Positions 34,601-42,623 of a stretch of DNA of 64,000 bases are shown here, piece by piece. A model generated the notes under the pieces. It worked only from the letters and a program-made list of their open reading frames with translations. It searched no databases and had not been told where the DNA came from. The stretch is from Meandrina meandrites (taxonomy: Eukaryota > Cnidaria > Anthozoa > Scleractinia > Meandrinidae). Both the position numbers and the translations under genes were made by a program. Every line of letters starts with the position of its first letter. Within the stretch, counting starts at the first letter, position 1. The DNA lies in the NCBI GenBank assembly GCA_963693305.1, contig OY855908.1, positions 8,655,001-8,719,000 on the forward strand. The letters are read 5' to 3'.

Positions 34601-36131
34601 CACGTTTGCAGACAAAACCCTTTACAGCGACGAGGCACTGAAGAAAAGAATTAGTGAAATGCCATTAACCTTACGTTTACAAACGCGGACTGATTTGGCA
34701 ATGATAGAAGCTAGAGATTCTTTATTTTCACCCATTGGAGGAGACAGACCAAATAACCCAGACATCATGATTATACTGACAGATGGGAAGCCAACCCGCC
34801 AACACGAAGATTTCGGGGTGTTTGCAGCTCGCTTCCATAAGGATCCTAAGGTACTGAACAAATCAAGACAGTGCGTAAAGTAGTCTTGGGCAGGTTTTCT
34901 TCCAAACATGTCTTAAGAACGATTTAAAAAACGGCTTGTAATTGCCGTTGTTGAATGACACTGTATATGTGATGATCAAATAAATAGAGAACGTGGCCAT
35001 AAGGAAATTTGCAGGTGCTGCATCTAACAAACTCAAACACTGTCAAGTGAACGAACGAACGAACGAACGAACGAACGAACGAATGAACGAACGAACGAAC
35101 AAACGAACAAACAAAGGAACCAAGACACAAACAAACTAACAATCAAGGGAAAAGAAAAACAACAAAAATATTCAAACCAACATTGCGACATTGCAACATT
35201 ATTAAGTCGGTGATGGTAATTCATATAGTATATTTGCAAAAGTCGAATTAATCTATTCTAGTTAACATGGGGTCTAACCGCACTAGCAGACAAAATTAGC
35301 ATTGTCCGTGAATAAACCAAAGGAAACTATCAAATCTGGCAGCAATTGCGCGTCCTTGTTTCGAATATTCGAAATCTTGCGAACGTTTCCCTTGAAAGTA
35401 AAAATTCAGTTTCACTACTATCGCCTTATGAATTTGCTAATGGCCGCATGCCAGATGACAAGAAAACGAACTTTTGTTTGTTTTTGTCGATTTCGTACAT
35501 TTTTTTAGCGGGGACAAACTTTTCCAGTGGTGCGTTTGAAGATTTGGAGGCAGCGTGGCCTAGTGGGTAGGGCGTTGGACTTGTAATCTGGAGGTCCCGG
35601 GTTCAAATCCTCCTCCCTGCCACTAGATGGATTTGTCTTCGGTAGTCCCGAATTCAACTCCTCCACGCTTTGTAAATAGCCCGCTGGTCAGCCTCCTACC
35701 ATTTGGGATTTTTAACAAATTTATGTTCTATTTGTAATATTTGTTTCCTTATTTGCAGTGTCCGCAATTAGTACAACAGTGCTAAATACTCTGACACTTA
35801 AATGAAGTGATTTATTTTATTTTATTTTATTTGTCCACTTCGGCCAAAACTTATCAAGTTGCAAAAAACTATCTGCACTTGTAAAGCGTTGGCGATGACA
35901 GAAACTTTGTCCACGAGAGTTCTCGGACGATGGTTTAATTAAGTTTGCGCTGTTCCATCTTTCTTTCGTATTGGCAGGTTGCTGATTTGCACATAATAGC
36001 AGTGGGCATTGGGAGTGGCATTAACGAGGACACCCTACACCAAATAGCTGGTGAAAATGGAGATGTTATCATCGTTGACGACTTTGATAAGCTAACATCG
36101 CAACTGGTAAAAATTGAGCAGAAAATTTGTG
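25694..36131 (+). CDS. Secreted adhesin-like protein gene B: 17 TSP1 repeats + vWA domain
   Basis: Exons: 25694-25742 (signal peptide MDVQYCLTGLIFLLLAG), 25888-25905 (microexon), 26656-26838 (TSR a), 27136-27312 (TSR b), 27723-27893 (TSR c), 28120-28266 (TSR d), then thirteen 177-bp type e TSRs starting at 30031, 30323, 30660, 30976, 31311, 31627, 31958, 32296, 32612, 32947, 33263, 33592 and 33906, then the vWA exons 34420-34850 and 35978-36131. The assembled frame is open over about 1,210 codons. All TSR introns are phase 1. Type e units carry WTGWSDC (C-mannosylation-type W-x-x-W), CSVTCGGG (O-fucose-type) and an NYT sequon. TSR d is short and lacks the usual fourth-cysteine segment. TSR plus vWA recalls coadhesin-like coral skeletal-matrix proteins (family knowledge), so a matrix/adhesion role is inferred. 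The 3' end after 36131 is unresolved. Confidence 0.9.
25986..26240 (-). mobile_element. tRNA-derived SINE (family 1), minus strand
   Basis: Read on the minus strand it has a tRNA-like head (TCCTAGCTCAGTGGTTAGAG, then GGTTTGATTCCCGTCGGGGA) followed by GTCCCACGCTCGTGACA and a tail near GTTCATCTT. Lies in an intron of TSR gene B, head to head with the next copy. Confidence 0.7.
26241..26434 (+). mobile_element. tRNA-derived SINE (family 1), plus strand
   Basis: Head TCATAGCTCAGTGGCTAGAG and GGGTTCGATCCTCGTCAGGA, body CCACGCTCGTGACAAATGAA, tail CATCTTTATCATTTATTCAC. The sequence GAGCTTAAAATTTACCATC at its end is the complement of 26217-26238, so the two SINE copies form an inverted pair. Confidence 0.7.
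28706..28738. repeat. Poly-G run in intron
   Basis: A run of more than 25 G after GGGGGTGG in the long intron between TSR d and the type e array. Prone to slippage, and the exact length in the assembly is unreliable. Confidence 0.85.
29331..29562. repeat. Interspersed repeat ending in a long palindrome, copy 1
   Basis: About 230 bp shared with 55253-55488 and in part with 58764-58893: CAATTTCTTTTACAAG...GATTACGATCACCGCA...AATGAGGCAGGCTATTG...GAACGATTATCGATCCCGAA, ending AGAGTCTAATGCGCAT plus its complement. No coding sequence or obvious class, and no clear target duplication. Confidence 0.75.
29825..29970 (+). mobile_element. tRNA-derived SINE (family 1), internally shortened
   Basis: Leader ATGAACCTAGTAAATTAAAA, head TCTCGTAGCTCAGT, then directly GGGTTCGATTCCTGCCAGGG, body CTCGTGACAAATAAACAATT and CATCTTTAGC. 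Part of the head between the A and B boxes is missing compared with the copy at 25986-26240. Confidence 0.65.
30031..34082 (+). repeat. Tandem array of 13 type e TSP1 exons with nested periodicity
   Basis: Exon starts repeat with an exact 1,636-bp offset (30660/32296, 30976/32612, 31311/32947, 31627/33263; 31958/33592 is 1,634) and, inside this, a 651-bp two-exon offset (30660/31311, 30976/31627, 32612/33263). Introns as well as exons are copied: the interval from 30976 through the next intron reads identically at 32612. This is a five-exon block duplicated recently, built on older two-exon duplications. Exon junctions always complete a CCN proline codon, so any unit joins any other in frame. 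Confidence 0.92.
34420..36131 (+). CDS. von Willebrand factor A domain exons of gene B
   Basis: Exon 34420-34850 enters in phase 1 and ends in phase 0 (GAT CCT AAG before GTACTG). Exon 35978-36131 follows after GGCAG. The reading contains GFDIGIVIDESVSV (DxSxS of the MIDAS), RTDLAMIEA (MIDAS Thr), DIMIILTDGKP (MIDAS Asp) and VADLHIIAVGIGSGINED, ending KIEQKICG. The metal-ion-dependent adhesion site is complete, so ligand binding is expected. The intron between them holds an (AACG)n microsatellite and a SINE. Confidence 0.9.
35048..35117. repeat. (AACG)n microsatellite
   Basis: About 15 tandem AACG units with AATG and AACA variants, in the vWA intron. Confidence 0.95.
35549..35832 (+). mobile_element. 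tRNA-derived SINE (family 2), tRNA-Thr(UGU)-like head
   Basis: The head at about 35550-35622 folds like a tRNA: GGCAGCGTGGCCTAGTGGGT (A box), anticodon loop CTTGTAA with anticodon TGT, then GGTCCCGGGTTCAAATCCTC (B box). The body ends in a (TTTTA)n tract at about 35806-35832. A body plus a microsatellite tail marks it as a SINE, not a functional tRNA gene. The older relative is at 6160-6350. Confidence 0.8.
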
Positions 36132-36183
36132 GTAGGTCATCTATTCACAAAACTTTCCCGTAATTACGTGCCGTTATGTAAAC

Positions 36184-36192
36184 AAAATAAAG
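36184..36192 (+). terminator. Possible poly(A) signal for an intron-retained end of gene B
   Basis: If the donor at 36132 is not used, the frame adds RSSIHKTFP and stops at 36161-36163. AAAATAAAG follows within 25 bases, giving a plausible alternative 3' end. A spliced alternative is an acceptor near 36510 (TTTTTACAG) that would add only AAHHLQY before a stop. Confidence 0.35.
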
Positions 36193-36946
36193 CGTGATTT
36201 GCAATAAGGCTAATGCAGGTAATAAACACCTTCAAAGTCTGGCTAGCCGGAACTGAAAGGAGCGGTTTGAGGGCACTGGCAAATTTTACTTCCACGTTAT
36301 ATAGGCATGTATGGGTACTTGGTTGCTAATAATCTTAACGGTTGCTACAATCTTGGACAAAACTAGTTGAAGCATAAACATTTTATGCATTATTCGCGAA
36401 TGTAAAAATATCTTTTTCCCCTCTACCCCCTACTCAATGTTGTTTCATTTTATTTTTTCTCAATGCTGTTTCATGGGGCTTGCGACTAACCAGGGTTCGT
36501 TTTTACAGCAGCACACCATTTGCAATATTGAAATGGGGGCAGTTGGAAAACTGATCGAGTTGAGACACCTAAATTTACAGTCGAAATTAGGCCAAGTGTT
36601 TCAACAGTTTTGTTCGAGATTGTAGTATGTGTTGTACAGTCGAAGATTTGTCTTTGGTGCACATACCAAATCAAAATTTGTGAATTTTAAATGATAAAAT
36701 TAAAGCAGAACTTACAAACAGACAATATGACGATGTTTAGTAAATTCTCAACCTCGGTTATTGCATTTCTAGCTTATTTCTAGCTTATTTCTAACAATAC
36801 TGGGCTTTTACCACATGGCAAATCAACGGTGTCAAATTAAACAAAATGATGTCACAATTTACTCTACTAAGTAATGCACAAGGTTTGGAACGAAACGTTT
36901 TAGATCAGTAATTTTTACTTTTTTGCCGGTGCTCAGGTATACTAGT

Positions 36947-37000
36947 GCTCGGGCACAAAGTGTGAACACGTCCTTATTCACACTTGGTGTCCGGGCACAT
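36947..37000. repeat. Inverted repeat hairpin
   Basis: GTGCTCGGGCACAAAGTGTG pairs with CACACTTGGTGTCCGGGCAC across a short CACGTCCTTA loop. Probably a small MITE or its tip. Confidence 0.6.
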
Positions 37001-37833
37001 TGATAGAATTCGGGAACATTGCCCGCGCGCTAAGTGCCATTTCAACATAATCAATTTTCTTGTCTCGACGGCAGCAGGACCGGAAGATTACGTGTAAATT
37101 TTGAGAAAGTCTAACAAAATCCAACTCCAATAAATGAGGTGAGAATTTGCTAAAATCAAATATTCCGTTCGCGCTTGTTGGATATGAGCTGCGCTGATTA
37201 CACCATGTACTACTCAGCTCGCGCTACTCTTTCGTTGGTAGTTTTATTGACTTATTTTTTTCTTCTTTGTTGAAGTTACACAATGACACGAAGCTTCCAA
37301 GAAGAACAATGAACGATCTTGTTTACACCAAGAAAGAGAAAAAGGTTAAGGAATGGGGTAATCAGGCATGAATTCAATTACTTATGGCAGAAAACATTGT
37401 CCACATTTTTCAGCTTTAATCTCCTGCTTGTCTTCGTAATTTATAAATTAGGTCTTACGAGTACACAGCTGGTGGTAAAAGTCCAAACGACAAAGTGGGC
37501 AAGGAATCATACTGTAGTCATAAAATATAGTTTCCGCGACTTTGAGTGCAAGAGGAAAATCATAACTTTGAGAAACATAAATAAACGGAAATGAAATAGG
37601 GTGTGTGCTGTTTTGTAATTGTTGAGTGAGTTTGTCTACAAAAAATTGGAAACAACGATGCATATTTCATGATTGACACGTTTTCTTTTGTTATTCAACA
37701 ACTTTTATTAATTTTGAATATTAATTAACTGAAAGTCCGGAGAGGGCTTGATAATGTAGCACGGACGAGCGGGGCTCATGAGATGAATTTGTCGAGGATT
37801 TACGACTATTAATTAAGAAATAGAAAACAAGTA

Positions 37834-37951
37834 TCGTGTTTCTATCGAGTTATAGAAAACACGAGTGGAAGTTTGGGAGAACGAGACTGTGGGAAAACGA
37901 GTCGCAGGCGAGTGTTTCCACAGATTTTCGAGTTCTCCCAAACTTTCACGG

Positions 37952-37979
<28 letters not shown>
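37834..37979. mobile_element. Short palindromic MITE
   Basis: Ends TCGTGTTTCTATCGAGTTAT and the complement. Inner arms AGTTTGGGAGAAC and TTCTCCCAAACTTTC also pair. A partial relative of the terminal motif recurs near 38289-38312 (TCGTGTTTCTATGACTCGAT), suggesting a nested or multi-copy family. Confidence 0.65.
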
Positions 37980-37983
<4 letters not shown>

Positions 37984-39007
37984 CATGTTTTCTGTTTTCA
38001 TTTTAGAAGTTCCGCTGTATTTTGATGAGCCCGCAGTGCAAGTCAAAACATAAACAAGGAGTGAAATAAACTATGATACAACACGCTTTTAAAATTGTCT
38101 GATAAGAGATTTACCATCCAACTGTTCTAAGATCGTAGCAAAAAAAGAACTAGAAGAGTGTGCTTATGTGTCCATGGCAACTAGATAACAAACTCGGGGC
38201 AATAACTACCAACAAGGGATTTATATAGATAAATCCCTCATTAGTAAACAGTCCTAAGAAAATGTGCGCGCTGATTGGTTAAAAATCGTGTTTCTATGAC
38301 TCGATAGAAACACAGAACTAGCACGAGCTGTTGACAAGTTGTTTTCGTGTTTTTTGTCGAGGTGTTTTCTAAAAGAAATAGCGATCTATTGGTGGTTTTC
38401 ACTGTCACGCAATAAAAAAAATAAAATCGAAACCATTCAACGACAGAAGCTATGAAATTCAGATATTATAGAAGATAAATAGATAAACAATTTGTCCAAA
38501 TCTCAGGTCTGTGCGGTGCACCGTTTGCGAGTTATTCGCCGAAACTTTCTACGCAAATTTCTAAAGCTTAGTATGGAGAGGCCATATTTGTGTCCCTCCG
38601 AGGGACACAAACATGGCCGCCGTGATGTCAGAGAAACCATCTGGAACTTAATTTTGCTATTAGTAGCGACTACCTTTGGCTCATGATCTATCATACTTTT
38701 ACATAAACAGCACTTATTACATTGGGGATGTTCAATCTGCAAAAATGGAAAGGAAAGGCCTTTTTTGAATCAAAACAACTTTGTCACGGCACACAGCTTG
38801 GTATCACATATGGCGGAGAACTCGGATATTCAAAATGCTCTGTTTTTAAAACGAAGGGCACAACCAAGCTGGAAATTTGCAAAAAGATATATTTTTAGTT
38901 TATCTTACACCTAGTGGCATCGAAAGTTTAGCAGGCCTATTAAGTTTTGATTTCAGAATTTTATGACGTAACATGAAAACCAAGAATTAAGATTCCTTAA
39001 ACTGACT

Positions 39008-39576
39008 CGTCCCCAGTCGTCTCTCGGTCTCTGAGGGGAGCGGGAGTCGACAGGGGTAAGGTAATGAAGCAAGGGATGATGGAAAGGTAGAAAGGAAAGG
39101 AGAGAGACAAAATAAAACGTAAAATATATGCTATATAACGAAAACAAAAGAAATGCTACAAAACAAACCTGAAGAAGGCGTTCTGCAGTAAGCCTTTTAG
39201 TAAGTGCTGTTTTGTTTCTTGCCCGTGCAAAAACTTAAACAACCGCCACGCTTCCCGGATAAACTCCTCCTCCCCGAAGAAGACTCCCACGTGTTTAGCT
39301 CGAAAATGTTGAGCAAGCCCTTTCTCCACGAAAAACACTTTCCCAGCTTCCCCTCTACAGGATATGTGAGGGCAAGACAGTTTCCTGCTAATATAAGCAC
39401 GATAGAAAGGTCTATTTTCGATAATTTCACTTTGGAAAAATCCGCCATTGAGGCGGGATCTGCAAGTCGTATCTCTCCTTTTCGCCTTCCCACCACCCCC
39501 CAGCACCGCCCCGCATCCCTTGTTAAATAATCAATAAGACTATTATCAGTAAGACTATGAGAGACGACTGGGGACG
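39008..39576. mobile_element. MITE with 18-bp perfect inverted ends
   Basis: CGTCCCCAGTCGTCTCTC at the left is exactly complemented at the right end. About 570 bp. The long open frames on both strands inside are opposite-strand shadows with no recognisable protein. No target duplication was clear. Confidence 0.72.
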
Positions 39577-41324
39577 TTTAATGCTTATTAGCCTCATCTG
39601 GTATTTTTATTTCTCGTTTGCTATCATTTGTGGTTTATTTAGTTTTGAAGATCAGGAAACATTTTAATTACAGAAAAATAAAATCGAGTTGACTTCCTAG
39701 TGATCCATACTGGTGACCTAGTTTTGCAACTCTCGCTTTCATTCGTTACATTATTTATGCGGCTATCCGATATCTGGAAGAACACGTAAATGATCGAGTC
39801 AAATTTAGGCCGTGAAAACTTTTCAGCTAAGCAGTCTTTTGTGCCAATTTGCTGTGTAGAGGAAGATGATGACGGCGACGGAGACGGCGACGGCGACGGC
39901 GAAGATGACGATGACGATGAAGATGATGATTAACCATGAAAAAATGTATCGCGTTAATATCAGGTCTCTCTATTATAACTTTAAAGAACGCTACGACTAG
40001 GATCTCCTAAATGCATAAAATTATACCTTTAAACATTCCAAACATACATATCCTTCTGAACGGGACCATGTCGTTCCTTTAAAATCAACCCCCTTGATCG
40101 TATCAGATCGTATCATTTTAGAATTTTAGTTTTCGTCTTTGAAACGATAATTTTTTTCGATTGAATAATTGATGACATCACCATTCATGACGTCACAAAG
40201 TGTTTTTTTGTTCTTACAATATATTTTTTTGTTATTTATCTTCCGCTCATCCGGGACAATCAATCTACAAGCTTTTGTGTAGGGGGATTACTGTTTTTGA
40301 CACAAAATTCAAATGTCATATCTCCTTTAACATTTGAGGTAGCAACAAACGGTTTTCAGGTTTCAACTATTCTTGATGTCCTGTTTCGACAGCAGTCAGA
40401 AAATTTTGAAATTTAAAAACTTTTAATTAAGGATGTGATATGACGTCATCAATTATGACGTCACAATTACATAGGCTATCAGTTTTATTTTCAAAGAAAT
40501 TGGACCTCTGTCCTCTGATCACTTGCCAAGTTTGGTGAAAAAAATGCTTTCTACATTTGGATTTATGCTAAAAAAAATACAAGTTCTGATAATCCTATTT
40601 TGGGGCGTTTGGCCCCAGCGTGTAAGACTGTTTGTTAAGCGTCAGACGAAGTGCTTCACACATTGGAATTTATTTGACACTGTAACAAAGTAAAAGCGCT
40701 AACAGTTTTTCAAATTTTTATTTCTAGTTGCGTCAACTGAAAAACTGAAGTTGAAGTTAAAAAAAAGTTATCTGTAGTTGATGTATTATAATGTAATTTC
40801 ACACGACTCTTTGGAAGACCTTGCATGTGATTCGGATATTGTGTATAAATAAAGATTACTGATGATAATGATGTCTAGTTTACCTGTCAGCAGTTGATCT
40901 CGTGTTTCAACAAAAGCAATAAACGGCACGCGATGCATGCAGAAGCGATGACGTTTCACAAGGGGTCTTTGATAATTTTCAGGATATTTGTCAAAAAATT
41001 AGGGTACATAAAAGTAACTGACAACTTCTGTGCTGAATGATTGTTCAACAAAAATTGCGTTATCTTGGCGTGACATACATGTACGATATACGATATACGA
41101 TGCAAGGTCAAACGCTGTCTAAAATTGTTTACACCTTTTGTTTTAAAGAATGGAGAGATTTCTGTTTACTAAATCTTATAGAACGCATCAAATATAATTT
41201 GTTTCTTTCGTTTATGCTTTAAATTAGTCCTTTCTAACGGCCCAGGAGTATTTTGCTTTGAGTTCTATGCGACGATTTCTTGTTGAGTTGACTTGATTTC
41301 TTTTCCCAGTATTCGGTTCGAGTG

Positions 41325-41722
41325 TGTACAATATGCGAGCCAGCGAGTCATGCGAGCCATGCGAGGCAGACCTGCGAGGGTGCGAGGCACTTAAAAATAC
41401 CAATAAAAAGGCTACCTATACGATCTGTAGGCTAACCGAAGTGCTTTTTTGGCTAACCGGAGTGTTGCTAGGCTAACCAATGTGTTATTTAGGCTGACCG
41501 AAATGGCTCGCTTGCCTCGCATGACTCGCAAGCCATGTGAACCGGGCAAGCAAAAAATCCCTTATCCCAATATAAAAGCTAACCGCAAGCTACCTAAGAG
41601 CTAACTGTAGGCTAACCGAAGTGCTATTTAGGCTAACCGGAGTGCTATTTAGGCTAACCAACGTGTTTTCAAGTGCCTCGTAGGTCTGCCTCGCATGGCT
41701 CGCTGGCTCGCACATTGTGCAT
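41325..41722. mobile_element. Palindromic element with internal GGCTAACCG repeats
   Basis: Arms of about 70 bp (GTACAATATGCGAGCCAGCG, then CATGCGAGGCAGACCTGCGA) are complemented at the right (TCTGCCTCGCATGGCTCGCT, GGCTCGCACATTGTGC). Between them are two clusters of about 20-bp units close to TAGGCTAACCGAAGTGCTAT with an inverted CTCGCTTGCCTCGCATGACT centre. Confidence 0.78.
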
Positions 41723-42207
41723 TCCCTTCGGTGAGTATACAGATCGGTTGATCACAACAGGCAACAGACAACAGACAACAACAGATCCTGTCCACTCGCA
41801 CGGCAAGATTAATCGATCATCGCTTAAAAAAAGGTTTAAGATGGCTCACCTTTTCAACAGATGTTTCAAAACTGCTAATAATCGGTTGCTTCGTCTGCAT
41901 TCACGACAGACATCACTTCTTAACTTAATGCCAAATTTATAAGATAACTGATAAAGTGCAACACTCACTCCAGACTCGAAATCTCAATTTAACAGCTACA
42001 AATGAAATAAGGTTTGCCGATCGGTGATGATACAAGCTGCAAAAAAATATCTTCCTTTGCCAAAAAACAAGATGGCGGATCTCAAAAAGAATACAAACAA
42101 TGCACCTAGTTCCCATTGTTCTTCGGTTCAATTCAGGGAGTAATCGTAACACCGTAACACCAAAAATTCCATAAATTCCATCGCTTTTTCGCTTTACAGC
42201 ATTAACC

Positions 42208-42232
42208 GATGACGTCATGAAATGACGTCATC
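42208..42232. promoter_or_regulatory. Perfect inverted pair of CRE-like TGACGTCA sites
   Basis: GATGACGTCAT and ATGACGTCATC are exact complements separated by GAA, so two full CRE/ATF palindromes sit back to back. They lie about 390 bp upstream of the start codon of the small secreted peptide gene at 42624. A regulatory role is inference. Confidence 0.45.
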
Positions 42233-42623
42233 GCTTAAAAATGAATTAATAAACAGAAATGTTAGGCCAAGGCAGCCGTTATGAAGAGGCTTATAACTGT
42301 AGAAACACGAAAACTCTCATGAATTCCTATCACTCTTACGTTGGGTGATCTCACAAAAGCATGATCGTCCAAAATGATCTCAATGATCTCACAAGATGCT
42401 TGAAGCCTCTTAACCTGAAGATTAAAGGATCGACGTGTGTAAACAAACAATTCTCGCTCATAATCAACCCAAAACGTTTTGGCATTTTTCCATGACCTAC
42501 ATTCATGAACAAAAGACCTCAAGCTCATTCCAGACGGTTCTTCGGCACGAACGCTTGTTTTGATCAATACCACCGTTTCAAACAGACAGCGTTATTTCAT
42601 GAATTACTAAGTTTCACGACAAG

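Larger units (their letters stand above)
36190..42600. other. Repeat-rich interval, no gene recognised
   Basis: Contains several palindromic elements listed separately, a (GAY)n low-complexity run near 39866-39935 and TGACGTCA motifs near 40190 and 40440-40465. Open frames here are short and lie inside repeats. Later exons of gene B could be hidden here, but I could not identify one. Confidence 0.5.

Noticed and set aside
34924..35239. Open frames rich in FVRSFVRSF
   Set aside because: They are the translation of the (AACG)n microsatellite on the opposite strand in an intron of gene B.
39866..39935. Acidic (Asp/Glu-rich) coding stretch
   Set aside because: It is a short GAY/GAR microsatellite with no flanking exon features, only low-complexity DNA.
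42262..42573. 103-codon minus-strand frame upstream of the small peptide gene
   Set aside because: No recognisable domain, no exon-like borders, and it covers the likely promoter region of the plus-strand gene. Treated as chance.
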